A DNA stretch of 64,000 bases from Oceanospirillum sp048265165 (GTDB taxonomy: Bacteria > Pseudomonadota > Gammaproteobacteria > Pseudomonadales > Halomonadaceae). Positions 8,657 to 17,786 of the stretch are shown piece by piece. Both the position numbers and the translations under genes were made by a program. Below the pieces are notes generated by a model. It did not search any database. It was not told the DNA's origin and worked only from the letters and a program-made list of their open reading frames with translations. Within the stretch, counting starts at the first letter, position 1, and each line of letters opens with the position of its first letter. The stretch spans positions 434,001 to 498,000 of the forward strand of contig NZ_JBLXCD010000002.1 of the NCBI RefSeq assembly GCF_048265165.1. The letters run 5' to 3'.

Positions 8657-9289
8657 TTAGCTTTTGCGTTCTTTCTCAATCAGAAATTCTGTGATTTTTA
8701 GCATATTCGTCCAACTGCCTGCTGTACTGGTATCGATACGATATTTTCCATTTACCACCAGCGCAGGAACTCCTAAGGCCTGATAGCCACGGATACGGGC
8801 ACCAGCCTGATTCACTTTTGATTTTACACCAAAGGACTTAAGTGCCTTTTCAGCCTGATCCTCAGTGACACCATAGTCAGCAAAAAACTCTACAAGGTCA
8901 CCAGTGCTTGTCAGACGCTGGTTCTGACGATGAATGCGGTTAAAGAAGTCACTGTGAAGCTTCTCACCAATGCCCAACGCCTCGGCAGCATAAAATGCAT
9001 TGGCATGGGTTTTCCAGACTTTACTGAATGTTGCAGGTACGCGTTCAAAGCGCACATCGTCAGGCAAAGTCTTAATCCAAGGTTCGATGTAAGGCTCAAA
9101 TTCAAAGCAGTGTGGACAGCCGTACCAGAAGAGTTCTGCAACTTCGATTTTACCTGGCTCAGAAACCGCTAGCGGAGTTCCCAGCTTGATATAGTGAACA
9201 CCTTCTTTGAAGGTTTCTGCCTGTGCTGTCACAGAAACAGCCACCATCAGCAGCAAGGCGCTTATATGTTGAATCAGTTTTTTAACCAT
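8657..9289 (-). CDS. dsbA: periplasmic thiol:disulfide oxidoreductase DsbA
   Basis: DsbA puts disulfide bonds into secreted proteins and is re-oxidised by DsbB. The 210-residue precursor has a Sec signal peptide ending near TAQA (residue 24), the active-site CPHC at residues 58-61, and the cis-proline loop GVPAL. The start at 9289 is preferred because AGGA lies 9 bases upstream and the signal peptide then begins MVKKL. An in-frame ATG at 9331 would add 14 residues and has no ribosome binding site. It lies downstream of cytochrome c4 but has its own region of about 220 bases with a terminator between. DsbA beside cytochrome c4 and engB is an order I recall from Pseudomonas. Confidence 0.93.
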   Translation of the reverse strand: MVKKLIQHISALLLMVAVSVTAQAETFKEGVHYIKLGTPLAVSEPGKIEVAELFWYGCPHCFEFEPYIEPWIKTLPDDVRFERVPATFSKVWKTHANAFYAAEALGIGEKLHSDFFNRIHRQNQRLTSTGDLVEFFADYGVTEDQAEKALKSFGVKSKVNQAGARIRGYQALGVPALVVNGKYRIDTSTAGSWTNMLKITEFLIEKERKS

Positions 9290-9467
9290 TGACTTCAATC
9301 CTTTCAGATACAAAGGCGACCGCACACCCATATGTTTAACAGTCGGTTGTTTTGATACCTATTTTTTGCACAACATCACAATCGACAGGTAACGTATATA
9401 CGCCTGAACTCACTTAAAGTTCCCTTCAGGCAAAAGATAAGAGACTGCTGATATAAATAGCGGGTAC

Positions 9468-9494
9468 AAAAAAAGGGCCATAAGGCCCTTTTTT
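9468..9494 (-). terminator. terminator after cytochrome c4 gene
   Basis: An AAAAAAAGGGCC / GGCCCTTTTTT stem (9468-9479 with 9484-9494) closes a 4-base loop. Read from the minus strand it is a classic GC stem with a T run, 15 bases after the stop codon. Confidence 0.88.
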
Positions 9495-9508
9495 AACGAT
9501 GCGGCGGT

Positions 9509-10111
9509 TTAATTCACACCAAACACATAGTTAGATACCGCTTCGATATCTTTATCGCTCATTTTTGCAGCGATAGCACGCATCATATTGTTCGGATCAT
9601 TAGCACGTTCACCATCACGGAACTTCTTCAGAGCCGCAGCAGTGTATGCAGGGTTCTGACCACTCAGCACAGGATATTTAGCCTGCTCATTACCCATACC
9701 GTTTGGAGAGTGACATGCCGTACATGCCGGAATACCTTTTGCCATATCACCTGCGCGATACAGTTCCTGACCACGTTCCAGCAGAGCCGGATCAGCCTGT
9801 CCCAGGTTCTTAGGCAGTGCTGCAAAGTAGGCAGCAACATTTTGTGCATCCTGATCGCTGAAGCCAGTAACAATACCTGTCATTTCAGGCACTTTACGGA
9901 CACCGTCACGAATCTCCATAATCTGCTTCGTCAGATAGCTTTCATGCTGACCGGCCAGATTCGGATAATTAGGAATCATTGCGATGCCATTAGCACTGTG
10001 ACAAGCAGCACAAATAGCCGCTTTTGCTTCTCCTGCTTTTGCATCGCCAGCGGCGTGTGCAAAGCTTACCAGGCCAAGAGTAACTGCCAGACTTACCAGT
10101 AATTTCTTCAT
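9509..10111 (-). CDS. cytochrome c4 (di-heme)
   Basis: This is a periplasmic di-heme c-type cytochrome passing electrons from the bc1 complex or other donors to terminal oxidases. The 200-residue precursor has a signal peptide cut after SFAHA (residue 20). Two heme sites are visible: CAACH at residues 34-38 and CTACH at 130-134, each followed by a methionine-bearing stretch that would supply the axial ligand. The two halves are tandem class I folds, as in known cytochrome c4. It is divergent from engB and shares a 259-base promoter region with it. Confidence 0.93.
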   Translation of the reverse strand: MKKLLVSLAVTLGLVSFAHAAGDAKAGEAKAAICAACHSANGIAMIPNYPNLAGQHESYLTKQIMEIRDGVRKVPEMTGIVTGFSDQDAQNVAAYFAALPKNLGQADPALLERGQELYRAGDMAKGIPACTACHSPNGMGNEQAKYPVLSGQNPAYTAAALKKFRDGERANDPNNMMRAIAAKMSDKDIEAVSNYVFGVN

Positions 10112-10370
10112 TGCTAACCCAATCTTGCTAATTTTAAGTTGATTACTGTTATTTTCCTGAGGCTTACCAGAGTCTGTTTCTCTGAACAGCTCGCGTCTCT
10201 GGCAGACCGAAACCTTGGAAGGCTCCTGCCGGAAAGCCCTGGCAGTGCCAGATCAATTTTCCGCCCTGTATGTTTCAACGTACGGGACGTTTATATTCGT
10301 GCCAAATCAACCTGAATGGTACACTACCATCTAAAAAGTGGTGGCATTATATACTAATCCGTAGGGAAAC

Positions 10371-11102
10371 GTGAACGCCCCATATAACCTGTCTTTTGCC
10401 CCATTAGTTGAATACGCCATGACTGAAGTTTTTAGCCAAGCTCCAAACAACGAACAGAATCAAAACACCACAGATCCTCATGCTCCCAGATTGAACTACC
10501 AGACTGCGAACTTTATGATCAGTGCCCCAACGCTGGCCCAGTGCCCTCCGGACTTTGGTTCGGAAGTTGCTTTTGCCGGTCGCTCCAATGCGGGTAAATC
10601 CAGCTCCATCAACACACTGACGCAGAATTCACGTCTTGCCAGAACCTCTAAAACACCGGGGCGCACGCAGCTTATCAACTTTTTTGGCCTGCACAACGGC
10701 ACAGATCAAAAACTGGTGGATCTTCCCGGTTATGGTTACGCAAAAGTGCCGGAAAAAGTCAAACTGGAGTGGCAGCGCCACCTTTCCGAGTATTTGCTGA
10801 ACCGTCAGGCGTTACGCGGCATCGTATTGGTGATGGATATCCGTCACCCTCTGACAGAGTTTGATCAGATGATGCTGGAGTGGGCTGATAAAGTAGACAA
10901 GCCAGTGCATATCCTGCTGACTAAATCCGACAAGCTGAAAAAGGGCGCCGCCAAGAAAGCGCTGCTGGAAGTGAAGCAGGCCTTGCACGAATGGGAAGAC
11001 CTGGTCAGTGTTCAGCAGTTTTCAGCCCTGAAAAGAGAAGGCATCCCTGAACTGCGCAAGAAACTGGATGAGTGGCTACAGCTGGAGCAACCTGAGGCTT
11101 AA
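10371..11102 (+). CDS. engB: ribosome biogenesis GTP-binding protein EngB/YihA
   Basis: EngB is an essential small GTPase needed for large ribosomal subunit assembly. Motifs are clear: G1 GRSNAGKSS (residues 70-78), G3 DLPGYG, G4 TKSDK. The protein begins with GTG at 10371 behind AGGGA. This gives about 38 residues before the point (RLNYQ) where the E. coli protein starts. The added part is polar (residues 17-40) and may be a real extension or mark a later start, such as the ATG at 10419, though no ribosome binding site supports that one. A TATACT box at about 10349 is a plausible -10 element. Transcription is divergent from cytochrome c4. Confidence 0.92.
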   Translation: MNAPYNLSFAPLVEYAMTEVFSQAPNNEQNQNTTDPHAPRLNYQTANFMISAPTLAQCPPDFGSEVAFAGRSNAGKSSSINTLTQNSRLARTSKTPGRTQLINFFGLHNGTDQKLVDLPGYGYAKVPEKVKLEWQRHLSEYLLNRQALRGIVLVMDIRHPLTEFDQMMLEWADKVDKPVHILLTKSDKLKKGAAKKALLEVKQALHEWEDLVSVQQFSALKREGIPELRKKLDEWLQLEQPEA

Positions 11103-11131
11103 AGGCTGCAACAGTCAACCGAAAGCCTGAT

Positions 11132-11162
11132 GTCAGAAAGCGCCTTAGCCGCGCATTCTGAC
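11132..11162. terminator. hairpin between convergent engB and yigB
   Basis: GTCAGAA (11132-11138) pairs with TTCTGAC (11156-11162), and inside it GCGC pairs with GCGC around a 7-base loop, with one A-A mismatch. It lies between two converging genes and probably acts as a shared terminator, though T runs are short. Confidence 0.55.
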
Positions 11163-11218
11163 TTTGCCCACTTACACCTTGGGGCTGTCTGGCAGCGTAT
11201 TTGAGCGTTGAAACAGGG

Positions 11219-11914
11219 TCAAACCAACTGAGTCACCGCCTGATGCAGCTGACTCAGGCAGCTGATACGGGCGTCATAAAATGCCGGTGCTTTCTCTGAC
11301 GGCTTCACCTGTACCCAGAGCGTTCGCATACCCATTCGGTAAGCTCCCTCAATATCATGCTCCGGGTTATCTCCCACAAAGAGTATCTCCTCCGGTGTGC
11401 ATTTCAGGTGATCCAGCACCGCCTGGAAAGCCCTGGCGTCAGGTTTCGCAACGGAAAGCCCCTCGGCACTAAAAGCAAAATCGAACCATTCAGCCAAAGA
11501 TGTCTGAAATACATCCGCATTACCATTGCTTAATGCACCAATAATATAGTTCCGTTTTAAACCCTCCAGAGCTTCGAACGCATAGGGGAAGGGTTCAACT
11601 CTGTTACGAAAACGCCAGAAAACGGCAAAAGCTTGCTCCGTCAGCTCTGCCGCTTCGTCGGCCCCATAGCCGGATAGCCGTAAACACTCATCCATCGCCC
11701 GCATTCGTGAACGAGTGACAAAATGAGTCAGTTCCGGGTGACGGTGGGCCAGACTCATACGATAACCGCGTAATTCTCGCTCCGTGAAACGGGCAGTCAA
11801 TTTCGGCGCATGCTGATTCAACCATTGATAGTGCGCTTTCTCAGCCTGGATAATCACAGGGCTGACATCCCAAAGAGTATCATCCAGGTCGAAAACAACC
11901 GCTTTTATGCTCAT
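11219..11914 (-). CDS. yigB: HAD-family hydrolase, YigB-like
   Basis: This cytosolic phosphatase of the haloacid dehalogenase superfamily has the nucleophile motif DLDDT (D9, D11), motif II SNGN near residue 132, the motif III lysine (AKPD), and motif IV GDNPEHD. E. coli YigB, which lies directly after xerC, dephosphorylates FMN and related riboflavin intermediates. The same position here, 9 bases after xerC, supports the name. It is the last gene of the argH-to-yigB operon. Substrate identity is by analogy only. Confidence 0.85.
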   Translation of the reverse strand: MSIKAVVFDLDDTLWDVSPVIIQAEKAHYQWLNQHAPKLTARFTERELRGYRMSLAHRHPELTHFVTRSRMRAMDECLRLSGYGADEAAELTEQAFAVFWRFRNRVEPFPYAFEALEGLKRNYIIGALSNGNADVFQTSLAEWFDFAFSAEGLSVAKPDARAFQAVLDHLKCTPEEILFVGDNPEHDIEGAYRMGMRTLWVQVKPSEKAPAFYDARISCLSQLHQAVTQLV

Positions 11915-11923
11915 CTTCAGTAT

Positions 11924-12874
11924 TTACCCTTCATTATTTTGATTCTTTTTGCGTCGTGCTCTGGGGTGCGCCTTATCATAAACCTGCGCCAGATGCTGGT
12001 AATCCAACCGGGTGTAGATCTGTGTACTGCTGATATCAGCATGACCGAGTAACTCCTGCACGCCGCGCAGGTCGCCACTGGACTCCAGAAGATGACTCGC
12101 ATAAGAGTGCCTCAACCGGTGTGGGTGCAGGCGATCCGTCATTCCCGCCTGCTGACCAGCTTTTGCTACCCGCTGCTGAACCGCTGCGGGGGTGATACGA
12201 CGGCCTCTCTGGCTAATAAAAACCGCAACTTCCTGATTATCCTTTAACCACTGGCTTCTGACCGATAACCACGCTTTCAGCGCCACAGCGGCCTTCCGAC
12301 CCAATGGTGAAAAGCGCTCTTTACGGCCTTTACCCATCACCCGTAGTTGTTGCTGAGTAAAATCCACAGCGTTGAGGTCCAGAGAAACCAGCTCCGCCAG
12401 CCGTAAACCACAACCATAAAGGAGTTCAAGTATCGCCTGATCTCTCACCACAATCACAGGCTCGCCTCCCTCTTTTGCGCCTCGGGGCTGATCTAAAAGC
12501 CCCTGTAACTGATCAATATCCACAGGCTTAGGTAACAGCTGCCCGGCTTTGGGAGCCCTCAGACCATCGGCTGGATTGATGCTTAAAAGGCGCTCTTGCT
12601 GTAAAAAATTCAGAAAACTTCTGATGCTGGAGAGGTGTCGCTGAATAGAGCGCGGGCTTAACCCCTGCTGATGACGGCAAGCCAGGTAATGCCGTATCTG
12701 TTTACGACTCAGGGAACCCCATTCAGGCTGAAAGCCAGTCCCCAGCAGATGCCTGAGAAACTGCTCAAGGTCACGACGGTAGTTATTCAGGGTATGGGGT
12801 GAACCTTGTTGCCGGGCAAGACCAGCCAGAAATTGTTCAAGCAGAGGATCAGTGACTGGTGTCTCGCTATCCAT
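11924..12874 (-). CDS. xerC: site-specific tyrosine recombinase XerC
   Basis: XerC works with XerD at the dif site to resolve chromosome dimers at division. The 316-residue protein has the N-terminal SAM-like DNA-binding domain (about 10-95) and the catalytic domain with R158, K182, H252-x-x-R255, H278 and nucleophile Y287. Its position within a dapF-DUF484-xerC-yigB operon is that of chromosomal XerC, which separates it from phage or integron integrases. It starts 20 bases after the DUF484 stop. Confidence 0.94.
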   Translation of the reverse strand: MDSETPVTDPLLEQFLAGLARQQGSPHTLNNYRRDLEQFLRHLLGTGFQPEWGSLSRKQIRHYLACRHQQGLSPRSIQRHLSSIRSFLNFLQQERLLSINPADGLRAPKAGQLLPKPVDIDQLQGLLDQPRGAKEGGEPVIVVRDQAILELLYGCGLRLAELVSLDLNAVDFTQQQLRVMGKGRKERFSPLGRKAAVALKAWLSVRSQWLKDNQEVAVFISQRGRRITPAAVQQRVAKAGQQAGMTDRLHPHRLRHSYASHLLESSGDLRGVQELLGHADISSTQIYTRLDYQHLAQVYDKAHPRARRKKNQNNEG

Positions 12875-12894
12875 CCGTGCAACGACCCTGAATA

Positions 12895-13593
12895 TTAACG
12901 CAGATGATGCAGTAAACGGGCGACAACATCAGCAACATAAGCGGCAAACTCAGTGCCCATCTCCGAGCGGAAGTAATCCGGGTTTTCACTACCCAGCAAC
13001 AGGTAACCTTTAACATCACCCTGATTCAACGGAATCACCGCAGCGGAACCATCCGCAACCATTCCCAGTTCAAACAGCTGCTCCAGCTGTTCAGCCGAGA
13101 CCTGGCCACAAAACGTCCGGTTGTTCTGCAGCAGAGCCTGTGTCAGGGCGGTCAGACTATTATCTGCTTCCGTCACAAGCTGCGAAGTATTCACCAACTG
13201 TGACGTATTGATCGCATCAGCACGGCCTTGTCCGGTAAGAACCAGTCGACTATGTCCAGTACCAAAGCTGTTACGTAGCTGCTCAGAAAGCGTCGAGGCC
13301 AGGTCATTCAGATCGTCCACCTCCAGCAGTGCCAAAATCATGCGTCGCACCCGTGAGAGCTGCATATCATTGTGGCGTGCCGTATCCAAAAGATCCTCCA
13401 GATGATCTTCACGCTCAGCCAAACGTTCACGCATCAGTGTCATCTGGCGCTCCAGAAGAGACACAGCCTGACCACTGGGGTGCGGCAGACTCAGCTCCAT
13501 CAGAAGTGCTTCATGCGTCTGGAAAAAATCCGGATTTTCTTTCAGATATTCAGCAACCGCCTGAGCATCAGCCTCACTTTTGGAGAATGTCAT
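12895..13593 (-). CDS. DUF484 family protein (GAF-like fold)
   Basis: A 232-residue cytosolic protein of the DUF484/YigA family, which always sits between dapF and xerC in these bacteria. The N-terminal part has the family opening YLKENPDFFQTHEALL, then a helical stretch rich in E and R (about 45-85) that may form a coiled coil, then a GAF-like domain (about 90-230). Its function is not known to me; a role with XerC or cell-wall precursor supply would be guesswork. Its ATG overlaps the dapF stop by four bases, so translation is coupled. Confidence 0.87.
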   Translation of the reverse strand: MTFSKSEADAQAVAEYLKENPDFFQTHEALLMELSLPHPSGQAVSLLERQMTLMRERLAEREDHLEDLLDTARHNDMQLSRVRRMILALLEVDDLNDLASTLSEQLRNSFGTGHSRLVLTGQGRADAINTSQLVNTSQLVTEADNSLTALTQALLQNNRTFCGQVSAEQLEQLFELGMVADGSAAVIPLNQGDVKGYLLLGSENPDYFRSEMGTEFAAYVADVVARLLHHLR

Positions 13594-14417
13594 AGGTAGA
13601 TTTGTCCTTCAAAAACCCGTGCCGTAGGGCCTGTCATCATGACAGGCTTGTCCTCACCGGCCCATTGGATTTTCAGTGTACCACCGGGAAGATGCACTTC
13701 TACCATTTCATCGAGCAACCCTTGTAAGCGCCCCGCAACAACCGCAGCACAGGCACCGGTTCCGCAGGCCAGCGTTTCCCCTGCGCCTCGCTCATGAACT
13801 CTTAGCCGAACTTCATTACGGCTAACCACCTGCATAAAGCCAACATTCACCCGATTAGGAAAACGTTCGTGATTTTCAATTTTAGGGCCCAGGCTATCAA
13901 CCGGAGCATTATTCACATCGTCCACGAGTAAAACACCATGGGGATTGCCCATGGAAACCGCGCCAATCGAAAAGGCTTCACCCTCAACCTCGAGCAGATA
14001 TTTCTCCTGCTGCTGGTCAGCAATAAAAGGGATCGACTCAGGAAGCAGGTGCGGTATCCCCATATCAACGGTGACACCATCATCTGTCAGGTTCAGCTGG
14101 ATATTACCACCGCGGGTTTCTACATTGATGGTCTTTTTGCTGGTCAGGCGTTTATCGTAAACAAAACGGGCAAAGCAACGGGCACCGTTACCGCACTGCT
14201 CCACTTCACTGCCATCTGCATTAAAAATCCGATATTTAAAATCCATATCCGGATCTGTCGGCGGTTCAACAATCAGCAACTGATCAAAGCCGATACCAAA
14301 GTTGCGATCCGCCAGTTCACGAACCTGATCAGGGAAAATTTTCGCCCGTTGCGAGACAAGGTCAACCACCATAAAGTCATTGCCCAGCCCGTGCATTTTG
14401 GTAAATTTTAAAAGCAT
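13590..14417 (-). CDS. dapF: diaminopimelate epimerase DapF
   Basis: DapF converts LL- to meso-diaminopimelate, used for lysine and peptidoglycan. The two catalytic cysteines are C75 (in EQCGNGARC) and C218 (in LACGTGAC). The N-terminus MLLKFTKMHGLGNDF fits the family, and the length of 275 is normal. It follows lysA, separated by 125 bases that contain a REP-like hairpin (14499-14523). It overlaps the DUF484 gene. Confidence 0.95.
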   Translation of the reverse strand: MLLKFTKMHGLGNDFMVVDLVSQRAKIFPDQVRELADRNFGIGFDQLLIVEPPTDPDMDFKYRIFNADGSEVEQCGNGARCFARFVYDKRLTSKKTINVETRGGNIQLNLTDDGVTVDMGIPHLLPESIPFIADQQQEKYLLEVEGEAFSIGAVSMGNPHGVLLVDDVNNAPVDSLGPKIENHERFPNRVNVGFMQVVSRNEVRLRVHERGAGETLACGTGACAAVVAGRLQGLLDEMVEVHLPGGTLKIQWAGEDKPVMMTGPTARVFEGQIYL

Positions 14418-14498
14418 ATTTAACCTATTCGTTGCCCCTGATACTGCAAGGGGTGACTACTCGCTGCCTCGCCTACGCGATACCTTAGTCGACATAAG

Positions 14499-14523
14499 CG
14501 TTCCCACGCAGAATGTGGGAACG
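14499..14523. repeat. REP-like palindrome in the lysA-dapF gap
   Basis: CGTTCCCAC and GTGGGAACG form a perfect 9-bp stem around the 7-base loop GCAGAAT. The CGTTCCCACGC...GTGGGAACG core resembles the repetitive extragenic palindromes spread by RAYT-type transposases in many gammaproteobacteria. I saw only this copy in the window. Confidence 0.6.
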
Positions 14524-14542
14524 AGGTTAACGATATTATGAA

Positions 14543-15796
14543 TCAGGCCGGGAGCACTGTTTCACCAGCAATTTGTTGTTCAAAGGTTTCCCGACGACGT
14601 ACCAGGAAACTTTGCTCACCATCCACCATCACTTCTGCAGCACGGTTACGGCTGTTGTAGTTGGAGGACATGGCAAAACCATAAGCACCCGCAGAGCGAA
14701 CCGCCAGCAGATCACCCTGCTCCAGCGCCAGCTCACGATCTTTACCGATAAAGTCACCGGTTTCGCAGATCGGGCCAACCAGATCATAATTAGATTTTTT
14801 CGCATCTGCCGCTGGCTGTACTACCGGGATAATATTCTGCCAGGCACTGTACAGTGAAGGGCGCAACAGATCATTCATAGCCGCATCGACAATAGCAAAA
14901 TCTTTCGCTTCGGTCGGTTTCAGGTACTCTACCCGGGTTACCAGAATACCTGCGTTAGCCGCAATAGAACGGCCCGGCTCCATAATCAGCGTCAGATCAC
15001 TGTCACCCAAACGCTCCAGCACCTTAGTCGCGTACTCGCTTGGCTCCGGCGGGGTTTCATCGTCATAGCGCACGCCCAGACCACCCCCCAGGTCCAGGTG
15101 TTTAATATTAATGCCCTGCTCAGCCAGCTTAGCGATCAGATCCAGCAGGCGATCCAATGCATCCAAGAAAGGCGCGCTCTGGGTCAACTGAGAACCGATA
15201 TGGCAATCAACACCTTCCACTTTCAGGTTTGGCAAGCCTGCGGCCTTCAGATAAACGGCTTCAGCGCGCTCGATGGAGATACCAAACTTGTTCTCTTTCA
15301 GGCCGGTGGAGATATAGGGGTGCGTCTGAGCATCCACATCGGGATTCACACGCAGAGAAACGCTCGCCTGCAGCCCCATGGACTCGGCAACATCATTCAG
15401 ACGATCCAGCTCGGCTTCAGATTCCACATTGAAACACTTGATGCCCACCTGCAGGGCCCGACGCATCTCATGGGCCTGCTTACCAACACCAGAGAAGATC
15501 ACCTTTGACGGATCACCACCGGCAGTCAGAACACGCTCCAACTCACCAACTGAAACAATATCAAAGCCAGCTCCCAGACGAGCCAGCACGTTCAGTACCG
15601 CCAGATTTGAGTTGGCTTTTACCGCATAACAAATCAGGTGTGGTTGACCAGCCAGCGCTTCATCATAAGCACGGTAGTGGCGCTCAAGAGTTGCGCGGGA
15701 ATAGACATATAGCGGCGTACCATACTGCTCCGCCAGCTGGTTAACAGCGACATCTTCTGCAAACAGGGTGTCCCCCTGATAGTTAAAAAAATCCAT
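14543..15796 (-). CDS. lysA: diaminopimelate decarboxylase LysA
   Basis: This PLP enzyme makes L-lysine from meso-diaminopimelate. The PLP lysine is K60 in CYAVKANSN; HIGSQ and GGGLGV follow for cofactor binding, and CETGDF holds the cysteine that completes the neighbouring active site in the dimer. The start at 15796 (MDFFNYQGD) is chosen because GGTGAG lies 6 bases before it and the family starts there. An upstream in-frame ATG would add 12 residues. The resulting length is 417. It sits between lptM and dapF in the argH operon. Confidence 0.94.
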   Translation of the reverse strand: MDFFNYQGDTLFAEDVAVNQLAEQYGTPLYVYSRATLERHYRAYDEALAGQPHLICYAVKANSNLAVLNVLARLGAGFDIVSVGELERVLTAGGDPSKVIFSGVGKQAHEMRRALQVGIKCFNVESEAELDRLNDVAESMGLQASVSLRVNPDVDAQTHPYISTGLKENKFGISIERAEAVYLKAAGLPNLKVEGVDCHIGSQLTQSAPFLDALDRLLDLIAKLAEQGINIKHLDLGGGLGVRYDDETPPEPSEYATKVLERLGDSDLTLIMEPGRSIAANAGILVTRVEYLKPTEAKDFAIVDAAMNDLLRPSLYSAWQNIIPVVQPAADAKKSNYDLVGPICETGDFIGKDRELALEQGDLLAVRSAGAYGFAMSSNYNSRNRAAEVMVDGEQSFLVRRRETFEQQIAGETVLPA

Positions 15797-15892
15797 AACT
15801 GTCTCACCGATGTGGGTATCTGCCTGCAGCAAATACCAAAAATTTGAGGTGTGCAGGATGACAAGACATCGCCACCCTGAATAACATAGGCC

Positions 15893-16024
15893 TTACTGTG
15901 CCTGTGCGCCGTTAGTCGCCGACTCTGACGACGTTTCCGGCAGATAGAGCGGCCCTTTCTGACCGCAGCCCGCCAACGCCAGTGTAATTAGGCACAAGCT
16001 CACAATCGCTTTAAGACGACACAT
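15893..16024 (-). CDS. lptM: small lipoprotein LptM (YifL/LppL)
   Basis: This 43-residue lipoprotein has a short signal peptide with the lipobox LALAGC followed directly by GQKGPLYLP, the family signature. LptM assists oxidative maturation of the LptD-LptE LPS translocon at the outer membrane. The ATG at 16024 lies one base after the argH stop; the same frame is open further upstream inside argH but that part is a shadow. It lies between argH and lysA, the usual place beside lysA/dapF. Confidence 0.87.
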   Translation of the reverse strand: MCRLKAIVSLCLITLALAGCGQKGPLYLPETSSESATNGAQAQ

Positions 16025-16025
16025 A

Positions 16026-17441
16026 TCAGCTGCGTGCCACCAGTGCTTCGCGACCGCGTTTAACCGCCGCACGAACCTGATCAGGAGCGGTGCCACCGAT
16101 ATGGTCACGGGCACTGACAGAACCTTCCAGAGTCAGCACTTCAAACACATCTTCGGTGATGGTATCGGAGAACTGCTGCAGCTCTTCTAACGTCATCTCA
16201 CCCAGGTCTTTACCGGTTTCGATACCGTAGGCCACAGATTTACCGACAATCTCGTGGGAATCACGGAAGGCGATACCCTTACGCACCAGGTAATCCGCCA
16301 GATCTGTTGCAGTGGAGAAACCACGCAGCGCCGCTTCACGCATCTCTTGTTTACGGGACTCAATGGCCGGAATCATATCGGCAAAAGCGCGCAGTGAACC
16401 CTGCAGAGTGTCTACCACATCAAAGATCGGCTCTTTGTCTTCTTGGTTATCTTTGTTGTATGCCAGCGGCTGAGACTTCATCAGCGTCAACAGAGAGAAC
16501 AGATGACCAAAGACACGGCCGCTTTTACCGCGCACCAGTTCTGGTACGTCGGGGTTTTTCTTCTGCGGCATGATTGAAGAACCGGTGCAGAAACGATCCG
16601 GCAGGTTGATAAAGTTAAACTGAGCCGACGTCCACAGCACCAGCTCTTCCGACATACGGGACAGATGCATCATGATCAGGCTGGCCGCAGAGGAAAATTC
16701 AATGGCAAAGTCACGATCAGATACAGAATCCAGCGAGTTTTCTGTCGGACGCTCAAAGCCCAGCAGCTCAGCGGTCATATGACGGTCAATCGGGTAGGTC
16801 GTACCCGCCAGAGCCGCAGCACCCAAGGGCAAAATATTGATCCGTTTACGGCAGTCCTGCAGGCGCTCGTAGTCACGATGCAACATCTCAAACCATGCCA
16901 TCAAATGATGACCAAAGGTCACTGGCTGAGCAGTCTGCAGATGAGTAAAGCCCGGCATAATAGTATCGGCTTCTTTTTCAGCCAGACCCAGAAGGCCTTC
17001 CTGCAGGCGGTTCAGTTCAGCACTGATCATATCAATCTCATCACGCAGATAAAGACGAATATCAGTGGCTACCTGATCGTTACGGGAACGGCCGGTGTGT
17101 AGTTTCTTACCTGTGATGCCGATCTTTTGCGTTAAGCGAGCCTCGATGTTCATATGTACATCTTCCAGCTCCACAGACCACTGGAATTCACCATTGGCGA
17201 TCTCTTCACGGATCTCAGTCAACCCCTGAATAATCTGTTCACACTCATCTTCCGTCAGCACACCAACCTTAGTCAGCATCTTCGCGTGGGCGACAGAGCC
17301 CTGAATATCCTGATTCGCCATGCGCTGGTCAAAATCAACGGACGCGGTAAAGCGTGCTACAAAAGCATCCGTAGGTTCATTGAAACGGCCGCCCCATTGC
17401 TGGTTGGTTGTCTGTGTCGTGCTCTCTTGCTTAACGCTCAT
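16026..17441 (-). CDS. argH: argininosuccinate lyase ArgH
   Basis: ArgH cleaves argininosuccinate into arginine and fumarate. The fumarase/aspartase superfamily signature GSSIMPQKKNP is at residues 287-297, with TGRSRNDQ at 117-123 and the catalytic-site GFTHLQTAQP at 164-173. Length 471 is normal, with a polar 15-residue N-terminal extension. It is the first gene of the argH-lptM-lysA-dapF-DUF484-xerC-yigB operon, divergent from hemC. In Pseudomonas I recall algZ-algR between argH and hemC; they are absent here. Confidence 0.95.
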   Translation of the reverse strand: MSVKQESTTQTTNQQWGGRFNEPTDAFVARFTASVDFDQRMANQDIQGSVAHAKMLTKVGVLTEDECEQIIQGLTEIREEIANGEFQWSVELEDVHMNIEARLTQKIGITGKKLHTGRSRNDQVATDIRLYLRDEIDMISAELNRLQEGLLGLAEKEADTIMPGFTHLQTAQPVTFGHHLMAWFEMLHRDYERLQDCRKRINILPLGAAALAGTTYPIDRHMTAELLGFERPTENSLDSVSDRDFAIEFSSAASLIMMHLSRMSEELVLWTSAQFNFINLPDRFCTGSSIMPQKKNPDVPELVRGKSGRVFGHLFSLLTLMKSQPLAYNKDNQEDKEPIFDVVDTLQGSLRAFADMIPAIESRKQEMREAALRGFSTATDLADYLVRKGIAFRDSHEIVGKSVAYGIETGKDLGEMTLEELQQFSDTITEDVFEVLTLEGSVSARDHIGGTAPDQVRAAVKRGREALVARS

Positions 17442-17786
17442 TTTAATTCCTCATGCCGGAGACTCTGCCTGTCAATCCTGACCCCTGCACTGGCGGGTTA
17501 TCCTCAGCGGGTATCAGGCACAGAGTTAAGCTAACTTTTGTCAGCATTATAACAGTAAGCCCGCTCTTAATGGCATGGTCATATGCTCTGATATTTCGTT
17601 TTAATCATCAGGTTTTATGGAAAAAAAACGGCGAAATGATCTGTATCGGTGTCTATTGCAGGCGGCTTTGTTAGAATCAGTACAACGACCATTTTTGGCG
17701 GCCTCCGACCCGACAGCCATCAGAGGCAACGATCGTTGCTGCCATCAGGGAACGCCGTTCACAGACAAACAAGAGTTTCTATCTCC
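17442..17786. promoter_or_regulatory. argH-hemC divergent control region
   Basis: These 345 bases carry no convincing gene. They separate divergent argH and hemC and must hold both promoters. A perfect 14-bp palindrome GCAACGATCGTTGC lies at 17726-17739, about 48 bases before hemC, inside a GCCTC...GAGGC stem. It could be an operator or part of the hemC leader. Confidence 0.5.
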
